Part shown: in pieces, positions 62,301 through 64,000 of the stretch
Position numbering within the stretch: the first letter of the stretch is position 1
How the letters are laid out: every line of letters begins with the position of its first letter
Source: Symbiodinium natans
Lineage: Eukaryota > Sar > Dinophyceae > Suessiales > Symbiodiniaceae
Reading direction: 5' to 3'
NCBI GenBank assembly: GCA_905221605.1
Contig: CAJNDS010002159.1
Location: forward strand, 62,001 to 126,000
Length of the DNA: 64,000 bases
Program-made: the position numbers and the translations under genes
Notes under the pieces: model-generated
What the model saw: only the letters and a program-made list of their open reading frames with translations
What the model was told of the DNA's origin: nothing
Databases searched by the model: none

Positions 62301-64000
62301 ACAAGATCGTGGCCTCTGAACTGCTTCACCGTGCAAGTCTCCCCACTCCCACTCACACATGTGGCCTCATTGAATTGCGGGCCTGCAATGGAGAGGCTTC
62401 CAACAGCCAGCCGGAAATCCTCGACCGGATCTAAGCAAGTACCACCCCGTGCACACCAGCAAAGCTGGTATCGGCCTCCCGGGGCTGTGATCGCTACGGG
62501 GCCCCAGGACACACGGGCCCCTGTTGAAGTGACTTCTTGGGTGAACCCTGCCCCAGGCAGGCCTTCCACAAGAGATGGTGAGCCGCAGGTCTCCATCACC
62601 ATAAAAGAGTCACCACCTCGAAGGTCAAAGACAACCTCCCAACTGTTGTAGGAAGCAGGTAGACCGGCAGGGATCCAACCTCAGCGCACGCAAGCAGTGA
62701 ACAAGTCTTACACAACCAACTGCTGCAATCGGCATGACAACTTTAGTTAGCAGCAAGGCGCGGGAATCGTCTTCGAGCTTGCCATCGATCAGATTGCTTG
62801 CAGGGTAGCTGACGTTCCCAGACGAGTAGATAAGGCCCGAGGCTGAGACGACCCCGTGCCCTGGGCGGAACCGGACGAGCTCACCCTGAGCCACAAATTG
62901 GACTTCGCGCAATCGGGGCTCCTGGCCCGAGTAGGTCTGCAACACAACCAAGCGCCAGTAGGGGCTTGCTGAGGGCGACCAGCCACCAAACTCTTGCTCG
63001 CCCACACCTGGTGCAGCAGCTCCATTGAAGGCCTTTGTCCAGGGACCGCTCGGAGACTCTGAGTGGTACAGTTCCCAGACTCGAATGTCATATGATGTCG
63101 CGCCATCCTGGTAGATCCGCAGTTGGGAGACATAGTATGCAGACGAGAGGCCAGCTCCTGTCATGCCCTCAAGCGCACAAGATCGCCCGCTTACGCAAGT
63201 TCGATCCTGGAGCAGGGGACTTGGACCAACCACCATGAGGCCACCAACATCCGTACGGAAATCCTCAAACTTGCTGCAGGCTTGTGGGCCCTGCGCAAAG
63301 CACCAGCAGAGTCTGAAAAGACCGCCTTCGTCGAGCCACTGCAGCTGCGAAACATTCTCCGACAGCGCATCTTGGGCGAAAAAGCTCAGAGAGCTACGTA
63401 GGCCGGGAATGGACTGGGAGTCGTTGCGGCTTTGTGGGCTCAGTGCCAGCAGCCCTGGGCTGGTCGCCACTGCGCAGGTCTCAAGGATTGCAAGGATCCC
63501 AAAGCTGCCAGAATTTTCAGCGGAGAAGTGGCCATGCAGAGGGCTGAGCCTGCAGGCCTGGCCAGCAATGCAAGTCCGGGACTGCTCCAATGGAGATGGC
63601 CCAATCACCATCAAGAACCCAAGGTCTGTGGCAAAGGAGTCTGGAAGGGAGCAGGAGGCTGGCGAGGATAAGTTTCCACCATTTCCACCAGCACACCAAC
63701 AGATTCGATACATGCCACCGGCGCTGGAGATTAGCATGTTCGAACTGGTGCTGCTCCAGACAGAGTCGCCAATGCCTTCAACAGCACTGGCCCGACCGCA
63801 CGTCTCCAAAATCAAGATTGAATCGCTTTCGGAGCCGAGGAAGACCTCCTCAAGCTGACAAAGCTGTCCACTCGTGCAGGTCATTCCTGCCGAGGAGGGC
63901 GCCAACAAGTACAGCTGGCCAAGATCAACCTTGAAGTGCTCCGGCAGGATGCAGGCAAAGATGGACGAACACCAGCAAAGTCGGTACTCACCACCTCTTC
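8300..64000 (-). CDS. Giant multi-exon CWC-repeat surface protein gene (partial)
   Basis: This entry summarises the whole gene; exons w1 to w45 are listed separately. The frame stays open across all inferred splice junctions, giving about 44.2 kb of coding sequence, about 14,700 residues. The protein carries about 105 modules of roughly 110-120 residues with six recurring Cys (RTC, GQxC, DTCG, LCWC and one after it). Inserted domains are TSP3 arrays, PAN-like, discoidin-like, FTP lectin, concanavalin-like and C-type lectin domains. Many N-x-S/T sequons and even Cys pairs suggest an extracellular location. Junctions were chosen where the repeat consensus continues in phase and the intron ends in AG. 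The 5' end lies beyond 64000 and the stop codon was not found. It could be two genes if one junction is wrong, but the joined consensus argues against that. I know no named family for the CWC module. Confidence 0.8.
8449..8499 (-). CDS. Exon w44: tentative linker exon
   Basis: Encodes [17 protein letters not shown]. It is included because it keeps phase between w43 and w45 and has an AAG acceptor and a GT donor. It has no strong match to the module, so it may not be real. Confidence 0.35.
8676..8721 (-). CDS. Exon w43: NDRLKIV segment
   Basis: Encodes [15 protein letters not shown], parallel to [13 protein letters not shown] in w38. The acceptor is CACAAG. The 3' end at 8676 (GA donor) is a guess. 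Confidence 0.55.
8830..8891 (-). CDS. Exon w42: CxxGxxC segment
   Basis: Encodes [20 protein letters not shown] plus a split Pro codon. It has the CxxGxxC and xxIxxxxGxxL spacing of the module. The acceptor is CATGAG. The donor appears to be GA at 8829. Confidence 0.6.
8892..9903 (-). other. Intron w41/w42 with G-rich and telomere-like tracts
   Basis: An intron of about 1 kb. The plus strand has GGGTTTAGGGTTTAGGGG (9069-9086), G runs at 9109-9117 and 9650-9668, and a 13-base direct repeat attatgcgatgtt at 9204-9216 and 9263-9275. No coding match was found. Confidence 0.5.
9904..10058 (-). CDS. Exon w41: CYC module segment
   Basis: Encodes [20 protein letters not shown], then [15 protein letters not shown] and AGTVMVSG. 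This is the CWC-to-GP stretch of a module with CYC in place of CWC. The acceptor is ACAAG. The end could be 9904 (GT donor) or 9919 (GC donor), both phase 0. Confidence 0.65.
10150..10234 (-). CDS. Exon w40: EVLINSG segment
   Basis: Encodes [20 protein letters not shown] and a Ser/Gln-rich tail. It resembles the VLIIPDG variant at the end of w38. The acceptor is TTCAG. The GT donor (GTAAAC) at 10149 splits a Gly codon. Confidence 0.6.
10442..10501 (-). CDS. Exon w39: C-terminal module segment
   Basis: Sixty bases encoding [20 protein letters not shown], which aligns with RTCVSGQxCxIxGIxGxxLS. The acceptor is GTGCAG and the GT donor is at 10441. Confidence 0.65.
10696..14283 (-). CDS. Exon w38: eleven CWC modules
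   Basis: The acceptor ATCCAAG is followed by [15 protein letters not shown] and then a standard GGIYRLCWC. Ten regular CWC modules follow, many with the Cys after CWC preserved ([16 protein letters not shown]). The eleventh differs: the DTCG segment becomes [11 protein letters not shown], and CWC becomes VCYC. The open frame stops at TGA 10639-10641, but a GC donor at 10695 after YASNLQ joins in phase to w39, which carries the next expected segment, so I place the exon end there. If that junction is wrong, the gene ends at 10639. Confidence 0.8.
14385..14450 (-). CDS. Exon w37: VVPRF to GLSN segment
   Basis: Encodes [19 protein letters not shown] then LSN. The acceptor is CTAAG and the donor GC at 14384; both ends are phase 0. 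Confidence 0.75.
14717..14749 (-). CDS. Exon w36: 33-base [11 protein letters not shown] segment
   Basis: Encodes [11 protein letters not shown]. The acceptor is TTGAG and the GT donor is at 14716; both ends are phase 0. Confidence 0.8.
14833..14890 (-). CDS. Exon w35: TCVAGQPC segment
   Basis: Encodes [19 protein letters not shown] with a split first codon. The acceptor is ACTCAG and the donor GC at 14832. Confidence 0.85.
14959..15027 (-). CDS. Exon w34: [10 protein letters not shown] segment
   Basis: Encodes [20 protein letters not shown] and a few more residues. The acceptor is CCGCAG. The 3' end is uncertain; a phase-2 GT donor at 14958 gives SRS before TCVAGQ. Confidence 0.7.
15073..15191. 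repeat. CA/ACACACGC microsatellite in an intron
   Basis: It begins as a pure (CA) run of about 26 bases and then becomes a higher-order eight-base unit acacacgc repeated about eleven times, ending in acccgg. It fills most of intron w33/w34 (15028-15282). Confidence 0.95.
15283..15332 (-). CDS. Exon w33: CWC motif
   Basis: Encodes [16 protein letters not shown] with a split Gln codon. The acceptor is GCGCAG. The GC donor is at 15282. Confidence 0.85.
15333..15906 (-). other. Intron w32/w33, no recognised content
   Basis: A 574-base GT-AG intron. No repeats or coding match were recognised. Confidence 0.6.
15907..15945 (-). CDS. Exon w32: NFSWG segment
   Basis: Encodes [13 protein letters not shown]. 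The acceptor is CACAG. The GT donor (GTAGAG) is at 15906. Confidence 0.75.
16064..16120 (-). CDS. Exon w31: VLDTCG segment
   Basis: Encodes [19 protein letters not shown]. The acceptor is TTGAG and the donor GC at 16063. The open frame past the donor reaches a stop at 16013 and is intron. Confidence 0.8.
16188..16244 (-). CDS. Exon w30: VCAWSGFQG segment
   Basis: Encodes [19 protein letters not shown]. The acceptor is GTCAG and the donor GC at 16187. It continues VTGQ from w29 and leads into VLDTCG in w31. Confidence 0.85.
16321..16409 (-). CDS. Exon w29: DAG, GP and RTC segment
   Basis: Encodes [20 protein letters not shown] then QERTCVTGQ. The acceptor is GCGAG and the GT donor is at 16320. 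Confidence 0.85.
16508..16564 (-). CDS. Exon w28: degenerate CWC motif
   Basis: Encodes [19 protein letters not shown] (first codon split). CWC reads CWA. The acceptor is TTGGAG. The donor (GA at 16507) is uncertain. Confidence 0.7.
16773..16828 (-). CDS. Exon w27: SWG segment
   Basis: Encodes [18 protein letters not shown] and a split codon. The acceptor is GCCAG and the GT donor is at 16772. It contains a sequon (NTT). Confidence 0.75.
17049..17077 (-). CDS. Exon w26: 29-base micro-exon, lost TCG
   Basis: Encodes DADRIMILD and two bases of Glu. It is the smallest exon found. The DTCG motif is absent after splicing (ILDE then SLPASN), so this module lacks its third Cys. The donor is GT at 17048. 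Confidence 0.75.
17159..17202 (-). CDS. Exon w25: GxxC to GLE segment
   Basis: Encodes [14 protein letters not shown]. The acceptor is CAGAG and the donor GC at 17158. It continues RTCISG from w24 exactly. Confidence 0.8.
17282..17327 (-). CDS. Exon w24: GP to RTCISG segment
   Basis: Encodes [15 protein letters not shown] plus a split Gly codon. The acceptor is TTGAG and the donor GC at 17281. Confidence 0.8.
17413..17454 (-). CDS. Exon w23: 42-base DFxVDIG segment
   Basis: Encodes [14 protein letters not shown]. The acceptor is ACGAG and the GC donor is at 17412. It joins to ILGPGS in w24 with the standard five-residue spacing between DIG and GP. Confidence 0.8.
17545..17594 (-). CDS. Exon w22: degenerate CWC motif
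   Basis: Encodes [16 protein letters not shown]. The usual GG before the Tyr reads RP, and CWC is CWA. The acceptor is CCAAG and the donor GC at 17544; the acceptor choice is the weakest part. Confidence 0.65.
17692..17755 (-). CDS. Exon w21: GIS to WG segment
   Basis: Encodes [15 protein letters not shown] then TAFAWG. The donor is a canonical GTGAGA at 17691. It matches the VPRFPxxGIS to WG portion of the module. Confidence 0.75.
17961..18011 (-). CDS. Exon w20: [12 protein letters not shown] segment
   Basis: Encodes [17 protein letters not shown]. The acceptor is CTCAG. The 3' end may be 17961 (GT donor) or 17955 (GC donor); both are phase 0. Confidence 0.75.
18112..18179 (-). CDS. Exon w19: RTCxSGQxC segment
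   Basis: Encodes [20 protein letters not shown] and LQ. The acceptor is TCTCAG and the GC donor is at 18111. It joins in phase 0 to [12 protein letters not shown] in w20. Confidence 0.8.
18306..18335 (-). CDS. Exon w18: 30-base micro-exon
   Basis: Encodes FDLAGPVPL with split codons on both sides. It supplies the xLxLxGPxPL segment between VDFG (w17) and DQRRTC (w19). The acceptor is CCAAG and the donor GT at 18305. Confidence 0.7.
18336..19023 (-). other. Intron w17/w18
   Basis: A 688-base GT-AG intron. The plus strand has a GA-rich run at 18430-18466 (gagaggga then agagagag). No coding match was found. Confidence 0.65.
19024..23380 (-). CDS. Exon w17: beta-sandwich, PAN and C-type lectin domains
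   Basis: After FILVGP comes a long insert. It has a beta-sandwich of about 220 residues (23335-22640; [20 protein letters not shown] and [14 protein letters not shown], like concanavalin-like DUF1349 folds). A LamG-type domain follows (22610-21935; [34 protein letters not shown]). CWC modules then resume (five in all), with a PAN-like segment (21440-21240; [19 protein letters not shown]) and a C-type lectin domain (19965-19560; [34 protein letters not shown]). The lectin galactose/mannose motif position reads QPA rather than QPD or EPN. The exon ends VDFG at a GT donor (19023). Confidence 0.85.
19560..19965 (-). other. C-type lectin-like domain (in w17)
   Basis: Shows the family landmarks in order: [55 protein letters not shown], and YLCERDG at the end. 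The paired Cys needed for the long loop are present. The calcium/sugar motif is altered (QPA), so binding of a standard hexose is doubtful. Confidence 0.85.
23381..23730 (-). other. Intron w16/w17, no recognised content
   Basis: A 350-base GC-AG intron with no repeat or coding match. Its 5' end is a copy of the first six exon bases downstream. Confidence 0.65.
23731..23810 (-). CDS. Exon w16: 80-base exon with CWC motif
   Basis: Encodes [16 protein letters not shown] up to FKTE. The acceptor is TTGCAG. The donor at 23730 starts GCGGGC, and the next exon also starts GCGGGC, so the junction could slide by up to six bases without changing the protein ([13 protein letters not shown]). Confidence 0.8.
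23951..26126 (-). CDS. Exon w15: five CWC modules
   Basis: The acceptor CTGAG is followed by [11 protein letters not shown]. Five CWC motifs lie near 25855, 25345, 24970, 24625 and 24280. The spacing between the first two is longer than usual, with a Gly/Ser/Arg-rich linker after the GP segment (about 25630-25740). The exon ends in ELITAA and a split Gly codon at a GC donor (23950); the short read-through to 23931 is intron. Confidence 0.85.
26325..26386 (-). CDS. Exon w14: micro-exon with degenerate CWC motif
   Basis: Encodes [20 protein letters not shown]. The second Cys of CWC is Ala and the following Cys is missing, so this module has lost a probable disulphide. The GT donor at 26324 joins to [11 protein letters not shown] in w15 with normal spacing. 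Confidence 0.75.
26491..27859 (-). CDS. Exon w13: four CWC modules
   Basis: The acceptor CTGCAG is followed by [10 protein letters not shown], the segment that normally follows DTCG. Four CWC motifs are present near 27725, 27410, 27110 and 26765. The exon ends in LTIAGG with a split Gly codon; the donor appears to be GA (26490), joining to w14 as AGGTYQLCW. Confidence 0.85.
28005..28051 (-). CDS. Exon w12: micro-exon with ETCG segment
   Basis: Encodes [15 protein letters not shown]. The acceptor is CCGAG. The 3' end is uncertain: a GA donor at 28004 or 27998 would both keep phase with w13 ([10 protein letters not shown]). Confidence 0.7.
28052..28519 (-). other. Intron w11/w12
   Basis: A 468-base GC-AG intron. 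The plus strand around 28085-28140 has weak telomere-like words (gggtttaggg once). Nothing else is recognised. Confidence 0.65.
28520..28558 (-). CDS. Exon w11: 39-base micro-exon
   Basis: Encodes [12 protein letters not shown] with split codons at both ends. It supplies the GQxC and GIxG part of the module between w10 (RTCLAG) and w12 ([13 protein letters not shown]). The acceptor is ATCAG; the donor is GC at 28519. Confidence 0.8.
28645..32921 (-). CDS. Exon w10: TSP3 arrays and ten CWC modules
   Basis: The acceptor CCGAG precedes 32921. The exon begins with three to four TSP3 units (32921-32570), then three CWC modules, a long TSP3 array of about eight units (31590-30835) and seven more CWC modules. 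The array again lies between a module's TCG segment and its GGLYRLCWC segment. The last module is cut inside RTCLAG by a GC donor at 28644. The residual open frame to 28601 is intron. Confidence 0.85.
30835..31590 (-). other. Longest TSP3 repeat array (w10)
   Basis: About eight units such as [15 protein letters not shown] and [15 protein letters not shown], each followed by a CGCG spacer. It has the largest number of Asp-rich calcium-site motifs in the gene. Antisense reading yields long Ser/His/Pro-rich frames that are artefacts. Confidence 0.85.
33146..33245 (-). CDS. Exon w9: one TSP3 unit
   Basis: Exactly 100 bases encoding [19 protein letters not shown] and the rest of that unit up to CGC. 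The acceptor is CGCAG. The GT donor (GTAACG, 33145) splits a Gly codon that w10 completes as CGCG and then IPETDTD. Confidence 0.85.
33246..33846 (-). other. Intron w8/w9, no recognised content
   Basis: A 601-base GC-AG intron. Open frames cross it but none matches the protein repeats. I see no repeat or RNA gene in it. Confidence 0.65.
33847..33880 (-). CDS. Exon w8: 34-base TSP3 micro-exon
   Basis: Encodes [11 protein letters not shown] plus the first base of a Cys codon. The acceptor is CTCAG. The GC donor at 33846 joins in phase to w9 (CGC, then [10 protein letters not shown]). Confidence 0.75.
33996..34647 (-). CDS. Exon w7: FTP domain end and TSP3 repeats
   Basis: It completes the FTP lectin domain ([36 protein letters not shown]), then encodes four TSP3 units. 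The last (DYQDLCPY) is cut by a GC donor at 33995; w8 supplies [12 protein letters not shown], giving the standard unit. FTP domains are known fucose-binding folds; the binding residues were not checked. Confidence 0.8.
34648..35048 (-). other. Intron w6/w7 with telomere-like repeat
   Basis: This is an intron of about 400 bases dividing the FTP domain. The plus strand at 34900-34946 is a near-perfect run of GGGTTTA/GGGTTTC units. The exact donor (35048 or 35050) and acceptor (34648 or 34651) are uncertain by a few bases. Confidence 0.65.
34900..34946 (+). repeat. Interstitial telomere-like GGGTTTA/C run
   Basis: About 6.7 seven-base units alternating GGGTTTA and GGGTTTC, with one GGTTTAA slip. 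It lies inside an intron of the giant gene, so it is not a chromosome end. Confidence 0.85.
35049..48747 (-). CDS. Exon w6: 13.7-kb exon, 31 CWC modules, TSP3 arrays
   Basis: This is one uninterrupted exon of about 4,566 codons. In order it encodes: the rest of a discoidin-like insert (to about 48230); eleven CWC modules; a TSP3 array (44385-43810; [10 protein letters not shown]-type repeats ending CGCG); six modules with a PAN-like insert (41990-41765); a TSP3 array (41590-41000); fourteen modules with a PAN-like insert (40040-39745) and a second discoidin-like insert (37170-36640); a short TSP3 array (35605-35300); and the first half of an FTP (fucolectin) domain with [10 protein letters not shown] and TDCCD. 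One module has CWY instead of CWC (about 47065). The exon end is set at a GA donor (35048) giving VDIWV and then PGALTYSDG; a GT at 35050 is out of phase. The frame beyond 35049 runs into telomere-like repeats. Confidence 0.85.
36640..37170 (-). other. Discoidin-like insert in w6
   Basis: The order is: VAGLQVLQD, a beta-rich stretch ending FWRWRIVQT and REVQFLD, then [15 protein letters not shown] and WSVVFDL, then [10 protein letters not shown]. The second half of an F5/8C-like fold precedes the first half. The same order occurs at 63150-62590 and 48960-48230. Confidence 0.6.
41000..41590 (-). other. TSP3 repeat array in w6 (second)
   Basis: About six TSP3-type units (for example [15 protein letters not shown] and [15 protein letters not shown]) inserted between DTCA and GQYRLCWC of a CWC module. 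The flanking sequence on both sides matches that of the other arrays. Confidence 0.85.
43810..44385 (-). other. TSP3 repeat array in w6 (first)
   Basis: About five units of the form DxDxDGxPDCxDQCPxxPxKTxPGxCGC. Each has the Asp ladder typical of thrombospondin type-3 calcium-binding repeats. The array sits between the DTCG segment and the GGTYRLCWC segment of one CWC module. Confidence 0.85.
48748..48936 (-). other. Intron w5/w6 with short direct repeats
   Basis: This is a 189-base GC-AG intron. Its plus strand holds gcttcagcatgctt twice (about 48784 and 48843) among gggctt/ctttagg words, suggesting local slippage or an introner-like sequence. Confidence 0.65.
48937..50375 (-). CDS. Exon w5: five CWC motifs
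   Basis: The acceptor TTGCAG is followed by YRLCWC, completed by the split Arg codon from w4. Five CWC motifs follow, near 50355, 50050, 49750, 49465 and 49100. The third comes from a YKLCWC variant. The exon ends in CQIEGIQ and a split Gly codon at a GC donor (48936); w6 continues with LHLNQDRLP, matching the start of the other discoidin-like inserts. The frame upstream of 50375 translates intron low-complexity sequence and is not coding. Confidence 0.85.
50450..50473 (+). repeat. Left 24-bp terminal inverted repeat
   Basis: Exact reverse complement of 52129-52152. It begins gggtgaacccgg and ends gcgtttt. Confidence 0.85.
50578..50885. repeat. A-rich then T-rich fold-back
   Basis: From 50578 to 50683 the plus strand is CCAAAA/ACAAAAA words. 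After a 35-45 base spacer, 50717-50885 is the complementary TTTTGG/TTTTGTT words. The arms can pair as a long imperfect hairpin. Translating it yields poly-Phe or poly-Lys frames that are not genes. Confidence 0.8.
50918..52015. repeat. Diverged direct duplication inside the element
   Basis: The segment from about 50918 to 51110 (starting near tctcctcttcaggaa, then ccctta, gggaatga, cttcaatgtctttccc) is echoed at about 51832-52000 in the same order with small gaps (tctcctcttcaggaa, ccctta, gggaatga, cttcaatttccctccc). Between the copies is purine-rich sequence. Confidence 0.6.
52129..52152 (-). repeat. Right 24-bp terminal inverted repeat
   Basis: Exact reverse complement of 50450-50473. It reads aaaacgcaggggccgggtt onward on the plus strand. 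Confidence 0.85.
52232..52302 (-). CDS. Exon w4: micro-exon before CWC motif
   Basis: It encodes the module segment [12 protein letters not shown], the counterpart of xxWGxxPVTAxGG. The GT donor at 52231 splits an Arg codon; w5 supplies the last G, giving GGRYRLCWC. The acceptor is CTGAG before 52302; CAGAG-type sites slightly downstream (exon start 52278) are also in phase. Confidence 0.7.
52415..59380 (-). CDS. Exon w3: eighteen CWC modules, two PAN-like inserts
   Basis: The acceptor TTGCAG precedes 59380. The single open exon of about 7 kb carries eighteen LCWC motifs with almost regular spacing. Two cysteine-rich inserts of about 75-85 residues sit between the GP and RTC segments of their modules, near 54910-54655 (starting QRGHCGRR) and 52850-52620 (starting KWLRGNC). 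Their CxxxC and terminal C-x-L-x-x-x-C pattern resembles PAN/apple domains. Sequons such as NSSN, NQS and NVS are frequent. The 3' boundary is not certain: phase-0 donors lie at 52426, 52414 and 52411 (all GA type), after NGTNTT. The open frame to 52364 leaves the consensus and is read-through. Confidence 0.85.
59381..60226 (-). other. Intron w2/w3 with telomere-like and G tracts
   Basis: This is an 846-base GT-AG intron. On the plus strand, 59645-59755 holds degenerate CCCTAAA/CCCGAAA units, and 59779-59796 is a run of about 18 G interrupted only at its end. The rest shows no coding signal matching the protein repeats. Confidence 0.75.
59645..59755. repeat. Degenerate telomere-like CCCTAAA stretch
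   Basis: Plus strand shows repeated CCCTAAA, CCCGAAA, CCTGAAA and CCAGAAA words with slips. Read on the minus strand these are TTTAGGG-type units, the telomere motif of many dinoflagellates. It lies inside an intron. Confidence 0.7.
60227..62679 (-). CDS. Exon w2: seven CWC modules
   Basis: The acceptor is GAG at 62681-62680. The first residues ([19 protein letters not shown]) close the discoidin-like insert begun in w1, then the module resumes with a DTCG-type segment (METCG). Seven LCW motifs follow. Two have lost the second Cys of the motif (CWY near 61050, CWA near 60720). The exon ends in VDVGH before a GT donor at 60226, and w3 continues VVVAGP, restoring the normal five-residue spacing between VDxG and GP. 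The open frame runs on to 60044, but that tail does not fit the repeat and is intron. Confidence 0.85.
62762..64000 (-). CDS. Exon w1: three CWC modules and discoidin-like half
   Basis: The exon begins at or beyond the window edge, opening with GGEYRLCWC near 63994. An AG sits just before that, so the true acceptor could be at 63995. It encodes three CWC motifs. It then has an insert after the GMTGAGLS segment: a beta-rich stretch (63140 to 62762) with [22 protein letters not shown] and LREVQF, followed by ASNLIDG. These look like the second and then the first half of a discoidin (F5/8C) fold. The donor is GC at 62761: the split Arg codon rejoins in w2 to give DDSRW, matching the two other copies of this insert in the gene. 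The intron 62680-62761 is 82 bases. Confidence 0.8.

Noticed and set aside
1-64000. Search by eye for a dinoflagellate spliced-leader remnant, tRNA, rRNA or CRISPR
   Set aside because: No convincing match was seen on either strand. Only short fragments such as ggctcaa occur, which are expected by chance.

Overview
The window looks like nuclear DNA of a dinoflagellate, most likely a Symbiodiniaceae-type alga. The reasons are: very long protein-coding exons next to tiny ones; introns that end in AG but begin with GC or GA about as often as GT; TTTAGGG-type telomere-like stretches inside introns; long G homopolymers and GC-rich minisatellites; and no bacterial-style gene packing. I could not test the species assignment.

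Almost everything interpretable belongs to one giant gene on the minus strand. It enters from beyond the right edge (64000) and can be followed leftwards to about 8300. By matching protein repeats across intron boundaries I could join about 45 exons (called w1 to w45 here, in transcription order) into one open frame of about 44.2 kb, or about 14,700 residues. Neither the N terminus nor the stop codon is in view. The protein is built from about 105 copies of a cysteine-rich module of roughly 110-120 residues, called the CWC module here. Its consensus steps are: VDxGxLxLxGPxPLxQ, RTCVSGQxCxIxGIxG, xLSxxDxxMVLDTCG, VPRFPxxGIS, xxWGxxPVTAxGG, YRLCWC, and a final Cys before the next DFxVD. Other domains are inserted into these modules: arrays of calcium-binding thrombospondin type-3 (TSP3) repeats, PAN/apple-like domains, a discoidin-like domain that appears circularly permuted, a fucolectin (FTP) domain, two concanavalin-like beta-sandwiches and a C-type lectin domain. 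This points to a secreted or cell-surface, calcium-dependent, glycan-binding or adhesive protein; the function is inferred.

Layout, right to left: 64000-19024 holds the large exons (up to 13.7 kb) with 31 to 110 CWC/TSP3-type repeats per stretch of exon and few introns. 18335-14385 holds twenty micro-exons of 29-89 bases that encode about three and a half modules. 14283-10696 is another large exon with eleven modules. 10501-8300 holds small exons in which the CWC motif turns into CYC. The intron at 50376-52231 contains a 1.7-kb element bounded by a perfect 24-bp inverted repeat.

1-8299 has no gene I can support. It contains a 9-bp-unit minisatellite (3050-3460) between imperfect inverted repeats, a duplicated G-tract unit (3770-4128), and otherwise unassigned sequence that may be intron, 3' UTR or intergenic.
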